This document shows, piece by piece, positions 20,626-31,292 of a DNA stretch of 64,000 nucleotides. The DNA lies in NCBI GenBank assembly GCA_025175895.1, contig CM045988.1, positions 15,901,647 to 15,965,646 on the forward strand, read 5' to 3'. A program made the translations under genes and the position numbers. Every line of letters begins with the position of its first letter. Positions within the stretch are counted from its first letter, which is position 1. The stretch comes from Wurfbainia villosa (Eukaryota; Streptophyta; Magnoliopsida; Zingiberales; Zingiberaceae). The notes beneath the pieces are model-generated. The model was not told the DNA's origin. It searched no databases and saw nothing but the letters and a program-made list of their open reading frames with translations.

Positions 20626-22119
20626 TGAAGGTTTGGTTTCATTGATCCATAAGGGGAAACTTTGCTTCCCACTTCACCTCGGTTGTTTGTTCATGGCGAT
20701 CCCATCGATGTCCCTAGATTAAAAAAATTTAATCCTAGACAAAAGGGATTGCTCAAACAACCAAGTCATCGTGCTATTCGTTTAGAGAGGTCACTTGAAC
20801 AAACTCGTTGTTCAAGCGACCAACTTTTATTCTACGAGTAACCGCGGAATAGACGATGTACGGATCGCCGGTTTTTGTATTTATGTTCGGGATCCAAGTA
20901 TTATTTAGCCACAAACAGAATATATCATGCTCATAATTGAAAAAAACAAATACAAGCAAGTAACAAAAGAGAATAGAGAATAGATATATTTCTCAATCTT
21001 CTAATGTATTACCTTCCTCCTTTCGGACGTCGTGTGGGCGACAATCTACCAAAAGTTGAAGCTCCTAGATTGCCAATCTTCCTTCCTTGCTCGTTCCGAG
21101 CAAGAGGAAGAATAGAAACAAAGCACTATTCCTTCTTTCAACAAACCAACAACCTCCAAGGATGGAGCTTTGCCGCCGGCCAAGAAGGAAGAAGAGATTA
21201 AGGGTTGTCGGCCAAAAGCTTCAAGGGAGGACCCTAAACCTTTGTTCCACCGGACAAGGAGAAGGAGAAGAGGGAGTTTGGATGCCGGACAAGGGCTGGA
21301 AGAGCTTCAAGGGGCGCCGGTAGCTTGAGGAAGAAGGAGAAGTCAAGGAAAACTTTCCTTATTAGGTGCCGCCCAAGCGAAAACCCTAGCTCCTCTTCTT
21401 GCCGCCAACTCCAAAACCCTAGCTCCTCTTTATTAATTCTCCATGCCAACACCTTGTGCTCCTTTTATAGAGTTAGGGATAAGCCTTCTTTTAATCTCCA
21501 CCATTGGTTCTAGGGATTTAATCTCAACCGTCGGATCTAGAGTTTTAATCTCAACCGTCGGATCTAGAGATTTAATCTCTACCTTTGGATCTAGAGTTTT
21601 GTTTCTATCCATTGGATCTAAACTTCATGAGGTGTTAATAGGCTACATTAGGGACCATGAGGTGGAGTTGGATCTTGGTCACCCATGGATCATGCCCACA
21701 TAAAGTCCGATCCATTAATGATAATCCAATCCGCTAAAGGATTATCATTGATCTACCTCACCAACCCCCATAAGTTAATATAGGCTCCATATATTATTTG
21801 TACATTTTCTCCCCGTGTTTAAGATCTCGAATGTCTGTCAATTAATTAATTTACTGACCATTAATTAATCAACATCTAACTCCATGAGTAGTACCACTCA
21901 ACCTTTTCATCATGCCGGACCAAGTCCACCTGCAGGGTTTACATGATGAACCTTATGAGCTCCTCAAGGGGACATCATCATCCTAATATATAGGACAAGG
22001 TTTCCTCCTATAATCAATGACACACCATATAAATAATATCATCTCCCAACTTACCGAGCCTATCGATTTAATCTATAAATCTCGCCCATTGGTAAATCAA
22101 AGAAATGAATACTAAGTAT
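20626..22119 (-). mobile_element. B1 5' LTR, first part
   Basis: It begins at TGAAGGTTTGG next to the primer site and continues to GAATACTAAGTAT, where G1 is inserted. The remainder is at 30888-31292. It matches the LTRs of B2 and F. A minus-strand TATA box (TATAAAAG) is at 21462-21469, and a tandem repeat of GGATCTAGAGATTTAATCTC units lies at about 21495-21620. Confidence 0.9.
21495..21620. repeat. Tandem repeat in the family-B LTR
   Basis: Four to five units of about 32 bases, each close to TTTAATCTCAACCGTCGGATCTAGA in part. The same array occurs in the other family-B LTRs at about 41735-41860, 54685-54810 and 55895-55990. Confidence 0.85.
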
Positions 22120-23959
22120 TGTTAGTTAAAGCCCTAGAACCAATCATGTGATGGTTGAATAGGGAACATTTTGTATCATATTCTATAAAGGCAAAGGATT
22201 GGTTATTATATTTACATCTTGCTTGTGCCAGCTAATTTAAATATAATAATGCCCTAGAAAAGTAGGTTCTTATCTACAGCACATCAATTGGCAGAATTGA
22301 TTATGAGAGGCTGTAGAGAACACTTTCCTAAATGTTCCTAGTCGAGTATTAATATGCAAGGGCAATATTAATACATAAAGACTAGCATGTAGGTCAATTG
22401 ATGACTTGATCTCACAAGTCATGGATATATGATATCAAGTTGACACATGGGTATATATTAGAGAATATATACTGAACTGACCCGCCATGAGAAAGTTTCA
22501 TGGATCGTTATATGAGTGTCATAAACTTTCTCATGTGACTATTGGTATGAATAGTCCTTAGACCTGAAGTCACTATGGTTCCCTACATAAGGAGTTATGT
22601 ACTTTGGTATCGTCAAACGTCACCCGTAACAGGGTGGACCATAAAGGCGATTACTGGGTATGTAACAAATTATGCGGAGGGATGTGAGTGATGTAGATGG
22701 GATCTATCCCTTCCATATGACGGGAGTGATATCGGTGGGCCCCTTGATTGAGTAGAACTACTAAAACGCATGGCCATGCTCGAATGAGTCAATATGAGAT
22801 ATTGAGCTCATTTGTTTGAGTTAGTTTACTCAGGGATCAAGAAACACATAGATTGATCGAGGATGACACGGTCTATGCCTCATTGATCAATCTGATATCA
22901 AGGATAGAAGGACACGGTCATATATTATAGTAGTCACGGAAAGGTTAGTCGGATCTTGACTTATCTCGTAACTTGGGTAGCAATGATGTATTGCTAGATG
23001 CCGCTCATTTCTTGTGTATCTAAAAGAGTTTAGATCCACTGCCAACGTTATGAGAGCCTATAGGGTCACACACAAAGAGCATGATAATTAGAGGAATTAG
23101 AGTATTCTAGTTTGACTAGAATAATATGGGAATAAGCTTAAGTACAAAATGGTTTTGGACTTTAAGCTTAATGAGAATTTTAGCTAATTGATTTAATGAG
23201 ATTAATTCAATATGTTACCTTATTGATTTAATAAGATTAATTCAATATGATAACATAAGCTTAATTGAATTAATAAGATTAATTCAACATGCATGAATGC
23301 CACATAAGAATGCCACATAAGCATGCCACATAAGCATGCCACCTAAGCATCCACCTAAGCTAGTTAAGGTGGAAGGAAACAAAATGGTTTTGTCTCCTTA
23401 AGTGGCCGGCCAAACAAGGATATGTCTCAATGCAATGGATTGCATTGAATGTGTGGAGGTGAAAGGGTTTTTCCAACCCTATAAAAGACACCCTAAGTGG
23501 CCGGCCAAATGGGGGATTGGCTTTTGTTGTTGGTGGAAGCTTTGGTTGTGTTAGTGGTGAGAGAGCTTGGTGGAAGCTTTAGTTGTGTGGGTTTGTGAGT
23601 GTAGGCTAGCAAGAAGAGGAGTCTTCTTCTTCCTTTCTCCTTTTCCCTCTCTTCCTCTCCTTTAGGGACTTCTCTAGCAAGAAGTAAAGGAGAGCTCTTC
23701 TAGTTTTCCTTTTGTGAGACAAGAGCGTGCTCGTGTGGATACGTATAGAGGCACGGACACTTGAACGTGCTAAAGATCCAACAAACCGAAAGGAAAAGCG
23801 GGATTGCAAAGGGCACGCAACAAAGGTAGAACTCTCCTATAAGATAGGCTTGGTTTAGAGAAATTTATTTTATACGAGTTTGCTTTCGCATGGATCACTT
23901 GGAAGGGATCCTAATTTTTCCGTTGCGCATATGCCATTTGGCATAAAGAATTCCCTACA
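22120..23959 (+). mobile_element. 5' LTR of G1
   Basis: TGTTAGTTAAAGCCC to AATTCCCTACA. A TATA box (TATAAAAG) is at 23480-23487. AT-rich units (GATTAATTCAATATG) and GCATGCCACATAA units lie at about 23190-23355. The minus-strand frames in the transcribed part are not genes. Confidence 0.95.
23480..23487 (+). promoter_or_regulatory. Likely TATA box of the G1 LTR
   Basis: CCAACCCTATAAAAGACACC is present in both LTRs (second copy at 30407-30414) and in inverted, slightly changed form in G2 near 60307-60314. Confidence 0.65.
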
Positions 23960-23973
23960 GTGGTATCAGAGCC
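23960..23973 (+). other. Primer-binding site of G1
   Basis: TGGTATCAGAGCC begins one base after the LTR end and is an exact match to the 3' end complement of plant initiator tRNA-Met. Confidence 0.92.
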
Positions 23974-25139
23974 ACTTGCGAAAGATCGTATAAAATAGGT
24001 TTTCTCTATTTTATATGTGATATAGAAGTAGGATAAATTTTATTATGAGTTGATAATTGTATTAGCAATTGTCAAACATAATAAAATATCCAATGTCTTT
24101 TAAAAGTTAAAATGACATGGTGCATGGTTATGGCCTAGTCCCAAAAAGTTTGTGATTGTGTGTTGTAATTCTTAATACGGCCTGCGTGTCGTGCCTTTCT
24201 CCTAATATTCTTGTTGTAAAATTAGTTTTAGACTCGAATGTAACTCGAGTATTTCTCTTTTTGTAATGTACAAAACAAGGATGGAGGGTCCATTGGAAGA
24301 TGAGGTTACAAGGAGGAAGTCAACACACAAGACAACCAAAAGGAAGCACTTAGGAGAAGATGCTATCCCTAGGTTGACCAATCAATCTTTTCATTGGCTT
24401 GAGAAGATTGTAGAATAAGGGCCATAACCATGACACGTTAGTTTAATATGTATGTGATGCATGTTAGTTTAGCTTGTATGTGATGCATGATTAGTTTAGC
24501 TTATATGTGATGTATGCTAATATGTATATGATACATGTTTATTTCTTAATAAGTCTAAACGATATGCCTACCAAAGTTGGTACTCACTACTTCCTCGATC
24601 ATTTGTTATTGGGTTTGCCAAAGCAAAGCAATGCATTTTATCTTGGAGGGGTGCGAGTGGACAATCGTGATGTCCCGCTATCAGTCATGGTTAAGACTTA
24701 ATTAAGTGTTTTCTTAATTGGTTAAGAAAGTAGAGGCATATATTAGCTTTGAACATAAGTGTTAACATTAGTTTTGTGTGATTTCCGAACATCGACTTTG
24801 TCTTAGAAGTGGTCGCTGTCTGATATCCAAGAAGGCCCTGTGCCTCGCCACACCTGAAGTCGGGTTTAGGAATAAACACTAAACTAATCTAAAACTTAAC
24901 CAAAGCTATTAAAGAGTTACATCAGATGTAATTGGCAAAAGATTGCCTACCTAATTATACTACGTCTTGGGCGATTAGCCAAAGCTAACTCAAGACGAAT
25001 TATGATGTGGATCTTTATCCCATATAAATTTATAGCTAAATAGTAGCTATGAGAATTTAGTGAGCCTCATTTAATTAAAGGCCTAATTAAATGATTTAGG
25101 TATGATACTTAACTTTGCATTTTAATGTTGTAGATCACC
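23974..25139 (+). other. G1 5' leader
   Basis: About 1.17 kb with no supported gene. At about 24440-24540 there are three to four imperfect units of about 31 bases containing GTATGTGATGCATG and TTAGTTTAGC. Confidence 0.8.
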
Positions 25140-25960
25140 ATGTCATCTCGATCTGTCCTTGAGAAGGACAAGCTCAATGGAGCAAACTTTCTTGATAGTA
25201 TAGGAACTTGAGGATTATCCTCAACAAGAACGCAAAACTATATGTCCTAGAGCAGCTACGAAATACCCGCCTACGCCAGCAGGCGAAAAGGATGCTTATA
25301 AGAAGCATCAAGATGACGATTAGATGTGTCATGTCTTATGCTTGCCACCATGAACTCGAGCTTCGTAAACATGAGAACATGGATGCCTATGATATGGTTG
25401 AGCATTTGAAACAACTATATCAAGGACAAGCTAGGCACGAGCGTTTTGAAGTGTCTAAGGCTCTTTTTGCATGCAAGATGCAAGAAGGAACACCTGTAGG
25501 AACTCACGTACTAAAAATGATTGGGTACGTTGAGAACCTTGAAAGACTAGGTTTTCCACTGAGCCAAGAATTGGCAACTGATGTTATCCTGCAATCGTTG
25601 CCGGAAGCATACAATCAATTCGTCATGAATTATAACATGAATGAAATTGATAAACCTTTGCCTGAGATTCTCAAAGATGTTAAGAATCACAACCAAATCT
25701 CAAGAAGAAAGTTAGTAATGTACTAATGGTCAAGAAGGACAAAGGTAAGCGCAAAGGCAAGGGTAAGACCCAAGCCAAAAGCAAGGCCAATTCATCCACT
25801 TCAAAGGGTAAAGGTAAAGTCTCCATAATGGAGATCGACATTCGGAAGAATCGCAAAGTCTACCTTGAGGAAGTAAAGAACAAGAGAAGTGGAACTTCTG
25901 CCTCAGGTATACACGTTATAGAAGTTAATCTATCTATTTCTTCTACATGGGTATTAGATA
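25140..25960 (+). pseudogene. G1 gag, frameshifted as written
   Basis: ATG at 25140 gives MSSRSVLEKDKLNGANFLD and then a frame break near 25196. The following frame keeps the capsid-like UBN2 domain (ENMDAYDMVEHLKQLYQ, ERFEVSKALFACKMQEGTPV, VILQSLPEAYNQFVMNYNMN) with another break near 25250-25320. A third break is near 25700, before LMVKKDKGKRKGKGK. The CCHC knuckle expected before NRKVYLEEVKNKRS (about 25830-25860) is not readable. Gag is the structural protein of the particle. Confidence 0.85.
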
Positions 25961-27776
25961 CCGGATGTGCATCTCACATTTGTACTAATGTGCAGGGACT
26001 GAGAAATAGTAGAATAATGGCAAAGGGCGTGGACCTACGAGTAGGCAATGGCGCAAAAGTTCTGAGTGTAGGAACATATTCTTTGTCTTTGCCCACTGGG
26101 CTTATCTTAGAACTAGAGGAGTGCTTTTATGTACCTGCATTGACAAAGAACATAATCTCTGTATCTTGTTTAGACAAGAAAAACTTTTCTTTTATAATAA
26201 AGGACAAATGTTGTTCCATTTATTTAAATGAAATATTCTATTGTAATGCACCACTTATGAATGGTCTCTATGTTCTAGATTTAGAAAACCCAATTTATAA
26301 CGTAAATACCAAACGGTTCAAATCGAATGATTTGAACTGACATATCTCGCATATCGCCTAGGTCACATAAATGAAAAACGCATATCCCAACTCCATAAAG
26401 ATGGATTATTGGACTCATTTGATTTTGAATCATATGAGGTATGCGAGTCTTGTCTTTTAGGAAAGATGACTAAAACTCCATTTAGTGGACATGGCGAGAG
26501 AGCGACGGATTTGTTAGGACTCATACATACTGATGTATGTGGCCCTTTCAATGTCGAAGCCAGAGGAGGCTATAAGTACTTTATTACTTTCACTGATGAT
26601 ATGAGTAGATTTGGCTACTTATATTTGATGAGACATAAGTCAAAATCCTTTGAAAAGTTCAAAGAATTCAAGAATGAAGTACAAAACCAACTTGGTAAGC
26701 GTATTAAGCTACTTCGATCAGATCGAGGTGGTGAATACCTTAGTCAAGAGTTTCGTGATCACCTGGCTGAGTGTGGGATAATATCCCAACTCACACCACC
26801 TGGAACACCACAATGGAATGGTGTATCTGAGAGGAGAAATCGTACTCTATTAGATATGGTACGATTAATGATGAGCCAGACTGATCTACCTACTTCCTTT
26901 TGGGGTTTAGCTCTAGAGACAGCCGCTTTCACACTTAATCGCGATCCATCAAAAGCCGTAGAAAAGACACCATATACGATATGGACCGGGAAGAGTCCCA
27001 AAATGTCTTTTATAAAGATTTGGGGTTGTGAAGCTTACGTTAGACGTCAAGTCTCAGATAAACTAGGACCCAAATCAGATAAGTGTTATTTTGTAGGATA
27101 TCCCAAGGAAACTAAGGGATATTACTTTTACAATCCCACACTTGGCAAGGTGTTTGTTGCCAGAAATGCTGTCTTTCTAGAAAGAGAATTTATTTCTAGA
27201 AATACTAGTGGGAGTAAAATTCATCTTGAAGAAGTTCAAGATGATGATAACACTAAGGCTTCGATGGAAAATGAACAGGCACCACAAAGTGTTGTGGATG
27301 AGGAATTTGTTGCCCAAAGAGTTGTGGAGCAAACACCTGTTCAAGTAGACCAACCTCTTCGTAGATCTAATAGGATCCGTCATCAACCCGAGAGATATTC
27401 TTTTCTCTTGACTGACAACGGTGAAGTATTGCTTGTCGATCTTGACGAGCCTACATCCTATCAAGAAGCTATGATGAGCCCAGATTCCGAGAAATGGCTA
27501 GAGGCCATGAGATCCGAAATGGAATCCATGTACACTAACCAAGTATGGACTTTGGTTGATCCACCTGAAGGGGTAAAACCCATTGGGTGTAAGTGGGTCT
27601 TTAAAGTAAAGACTGACATGGATGGTAATAAGCATACCTATAAAGGTAGATTGGTGGCTAAAGGATTCAAACAAATTCATGGTATTGACTATGATGAAAC
27701 CTTTTCACCAGTTGCGATGCTTAAATCCATTCGCATCATACTTGCTATTGCAACCTACCACGATTATGAGATCTGA
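25961..27776 (+). pseudogene. G1 protease, integrase and start of RT
   Basis: The protease motif is STWVLDTGCASHICTN (about 25935-25985). The pre-integrase HHCC domain is split by a frame break at 26340. The 455-residue segment 26409-27776 has CESCLLGKMTKTPF, integrase acids in IHTDVCGP, LRSDRGGEY and PQWNGVSERRNRTL, a C-terminal GYPKETKGYYFYNP block, the hinge with LRRSNRIRHQPERYSFLL, and RT from NQVWTLVDPPEGVKPIGCKW to DYDETFSPVAMLKSIRI. It ends at a single TGA where G2 and related elements have a tryptophan or arginine codon before QMDVKTAFLNG. This is the best preserved pol in the window. Confidence 0.92.
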
Positions 27777-27779
27777 CAG

Positions 27780-28996
27780 ATGGATGTCAAAACCGCTTTT
27801 CTGAATGGAAAGCTACTCGAGGATGTGTACATGACACAACCTGAGGGTTTTGAAGATCCAAAGCATCCTGGAAAGGTATGCAAACTGCAAAGGTCCATTT
27901 ATGGACTAAAGCAAGCCTCTCGAAGCTGGAATCTTCGATTCGATGATGCAATCAAAGAGTTTGGTTTCATCAAGAATGAAGATGAGCCTTGTGTCTACAA
28001 GAGAAATAGTGGGAGCACAGTTGTATTTCTTGTCTTGTATGTAGATGACATACTTCATCGGGAAATGATATTCCCTCACCCACCGTGAAGATGTGGTTAG
28101 GAATTGTTTCTCGATGAAGGACTTAGGTGAAGTCGCCTATATTCTAGGCATCAAGATCTATAGAGATAGATCTAGAAGATTACTTGGCCTAAGTCGAGTA
28201 CATACATTGATAAAGTGCTAGATCGCTTTTGCTATGCAAAATTCTAAGAAAGGGTTTCGCTTTATCACATGGTGTGAGTCTTCAAGACTCAATGTCCTCT
28301 TCTAAGGAGGAGAGAGATCGCATGGATAAGATCCCTTATGCATCGCCTATAGGGTCTATCATGTACGCCATGCTTTGTACTGCTCCGACGCCTCGTATGC
28401 TTTGAGCATGACGAGTAGATACTGATCCAGTGAAAGTCATCGGATAGCGCCAAAAATATTCTTAAGTACTTACGAAGAACGAAAGAATATTTCCGATATT
28501 CGAGGCAATGAGGAGCTAATCAGAAGGGTTACAGTGATGCAAGCTTCCAAATGCATAAGGATGACTATAGATCGCAATCGGGGTACGTGTTTTGCCTGAA
28601 TGGTGGAGTGAAGAGTTCGAAGAGTTCGAGGACAGCTTCCGATTCTACAACAGGAGTATATTGCAAAGATCTCGATGCAAAGAAAGGAGGTGTTGGCTCC
28701 GCAAGTTCATCAGTGAACTTGGGGTAGTTCCTAGCATTGCAGATCCAATAGACCTCTATTGTGACAACAATGGGGCTATTGCACAGGCTAAGGAACCTCG
28801 ATCACATCAGCGGACCAAACACATACTGCAGCGCTTCCATCTCATTCGAGAGATCATCGATAGAGGAGATGTGAGGATATGCAGAGTACCGACAGAAGCT
28901 AACATCGTAGATCCATTGACCAAGGCTTTGGCACAGAGGAAGCATGATGGTCACACTAGGTCACTAGGTATTAGATATCATAGTGATTGGTACTAG
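27780..28996 (+). pseudogene. G1 RT palm and RNase H, broken
   Basis: The frame 27780-28088 carries QMDVKTAFLNGKLLEDVYMTQPEGF, VCKLQRSIYGLKQASRSWN and the catalytic YVDD. It breaks directly after YVDDIL, where CTTCATCGG stands for the expected CTTCTGATCGG or similar. From 28090 to 28590 there are many small breaks, including CAG/CTG losses relative to G2. RNase H resumes at 28592-28996 with DLYCDNNGAIAQAKEPRSHQ, HILQRFHLIREIIDRGDV and DPLTKALAQ, and ends GIRYHSDWY. The extent of damage is odd in an element with nearly identical LTRs. Confidence 0.9.
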
Positions 28997-29000
28997 TGCT

Positions 29001-29010
29001 AGTGGGAGAT
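29001..29010 (+). other. Polypurine tract of G1
   Basis: AGTGGGAGAT directly precedes the 3' LTR start TGTTAG. Confidence 0.9.
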
Positions 29011-30882
29011 TGTTAGTTAAAGCCCTAGAACCAATCATGTGATGGTTGAATAGGGAACATTTTGTATCATATTCTATAAAGGCAAAGGATTGGTTATTAT
29101 ATTTACATCTTGCTTGTGCCAGCTAATTTAAATATAATAATGCCCTAGAAAAGTAGGTTCTTATCTACAGCACATCAATTGGCAGAATTTATTATGAGAG
29201 GCTGTAGAGAACACTTTCCTAAATGTTCCTATTCGAGTATTAATATGCAAGGGCAATATTAATACATAAAGACTAGCATGTAGGTCAATTGATGACTTGA
29301 TCTCACAAGTCATGGATATATGATATCAAGTTGACACATGGGTATATATTAGAGAATATATATCGAATCGACCGCCATGAGAAAGTTTCATGGATCGTTA
29401 TATGAGTGTCATAAACTTTCTCATGTGACTATTGGTATGAATAGTCCTCAGACCTGAAGTCACTACGGTTCCCTACATAAGGAGTTATGTACTTTGGTAT
29501 CGTCAAACATCACCCGTAATAGGGTGGACCATAAAGGCGATTACTGGGTATATAACAAATTATGCGGAGGGATATGAGTGATGTAGATGAGATCTATCCC
29601 TCTCATATGACGAGAGTGATATCGGTGGGCCCCTTGATTGAGTAGAACTACTAAAACGCATGGCCATGCTCGAATGAGTCAATATGAGATATTGAGCTCA
29701 TTTGTTTGAGTTAGTTTACTCAGGGATCAAGAAACACATATATTGATCGAGGATGACACGGTCTATGCCTCATTGATCAATCTGATATCAAGGATAGAAG
29801 GACACGGTCATATATTATAGTAGTCACGGAAAGGTTAGTCGGATCTTGACTTATCTCATAACTTGGGTAGCAATGATGTATTGCTAGATGCCGCTCATTG
29901 CTTGTGTATCTAAAAGAGTTTAGATCCACTGCCAACGTTATGAGAGCCTATAGGGTCACACACAAAGAGCATGATAATTAGAGGAATTAGAGTATTCTAG
30001 TTTGACTAGAATAATATGGGAATAAGCTTAAGTACAAAATGGTTTTTTAAGCTTAATGAGAATTTTAGCTAATTGATTTAATGAGATTAATTCAATATGT
30101 TACCTTATTGATTTAATAAGATTAATTCAATATGATAACATAAGCTTAATTGAATTAATAAGATTAATTCAATATGATAACATAAGCTTAATTGAATTAA
30201 TAAGATTAATTCAACATGCATGAATGCCACATAAGAATGCCACATAAGCATGCCACATAAGCATGCCACCTAAGCATCCACCTAAGCTAGTTAAGGTGGA
30301 AGGAAACAAAATGGTTTTGTCTCCTTAAGTGGCCGGACAAACAAGGATATGTCTCAATGCAATGGATTGCATTGAATGTGTGGAGGTGAAAGGGTTTTTC
30401 CAACCCTATAAAAGACACCCTAAGTGGCCGCCAAATGGGGATTGGCTTTGTTGTTGGTGAAGCTTTGGTTGTGTTAGTGGTGAGAGAGCTTGGTGGAAGC
30501 TTTAGTTGTGTGGGTTTGTGAGTGTAGGCTAGCAAGAAGAGGAGTCTTCTTCTTCCTTTCTCCTTTTCCCTCTCTTCCTCTCCTTTAGGGACTTCTCTAG
30601 CAAGAAGTAAAGGAGAGCTCTTCTAGTTTTCCTTTTGTGAGACAAGAGCGTGCTCGTGTGGATACGTATAGAGGCACGGACACTTGAACGTGCTAAAGAT
30701 CCAACAAACCGAAAGGAAAAGCGGGATTGCAAAGGGCACGCAACAAAGGTAGAACTCTCCTATAAGATAGGCTTGGTTTAGAGAAATTTATTTTATACGA
30801 GTTTGCTTTCGCATGGATCACTTGGAAGGGATCCTAATTTTTCCGTTGCGCATATGCCATTTGGCATAAAGAATTCCCTACA
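29011..30882 (+). mobile_element. 3' LTR of G1
   Basis: It is nearly identical to the 5' LTR. It has one extra 42-base unit (second copy at 30163-30204), and shorter G runs at several places, for example GGCCGCC against GGCCGGCC. It is followed by AGTAT. Confidence 0.95.
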
Positions 30883-30887
30883 AGTAT

Positions 30888-31292
30888 ATGTGCCCATTAT
30901 TATATCGGGATTAAGAGCATGTACAAAATAATATCTGAGGTCCGATTCGATTATGTAGTCAGCAATAAATCAAATCACCTCTGAGTCGGTCCTGCTCAAT
31001 ACACACAAAGTGCACTAGTGTGATTCTATGGTCAAGACAAACCAATACCAAATCACACTACAACAATTCCGATGGTTTGTCCAAAGTCATCTCGGTTGTG
31101 AGCCTTTACTTATACTTTACAAGGAACCGATAACATGATCTCCCGTGTGACACCACACACCATGTTATCTACAATGTAATGTATTAGACAATATGCATAA
31201 CCATAAAAATATGCAAACAATGATCAGGTGATTCTTATTTCAAAATAACGATGTTCATACAAAAGATAGACTTTTCAGTATACATCGCAACA
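30888..31292 (-). mobile_element. B1 5' LTR, remainder
   Basis: It continues the LTR interrupted at 22119 and ends TACATCGCAACA (usual family end TACATCCCAACA). It matches 48477-48872 and 56495-56890. Confidence 0.88.

Larger units (their letters stand above)
22120..30882 (+). mobile_element. Angela-type copia element G1, complete with TSD AGTAT
   Basis: The element is 8,763 bases: 5' LTR 22120-23959, primer site, leader, gag-pol 25140-28996, polypurine tract and 3' LTR 29011-30882. AGTAT flanks it at 22115-22119 and 30883-30887. The two LTRs are nearly identical by eye apart from one extra 42-base unit and a few small indels, so the insertion looks recent. It is nested in the 5' LTR of B1. 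Pol order is protease, integrase, RT, RNase H, as in all copia elements. Confidence 0.95.
11488..31292 (-). mobile_element. Copia element B1 (minus strand), interrupted by A2 and G1
   Basis: The parts are the RT start and hinge (11488-12067), integrase to gag (17601-19569), leader and primer site (19570-20625), and the 5' LTR (20626-22119 plus 30888-31292). The pieces align collinearly with uninterrupted copy B2 (50230-55705). Its RT, RNase H and 3' LTR are not in the window and should lie to the left of A1. B1 is a copia element that I place near the Angela/Tork group, without certainty. Confidence 0.88.

Noticed and set aside
21495..21620. Possible CRISPR-like array of repeats
   Set aside because: Units are contiguous without unique spacers, occur in every LTR of the family, and the DNA is from a plant.
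23606..23809. 67-codon minus-strand frame identical at 30529-30732
   Set aside because: It is identical because both copies are in the two LTRs of G1. It is antisense to the transcribed strand and has no gene features.
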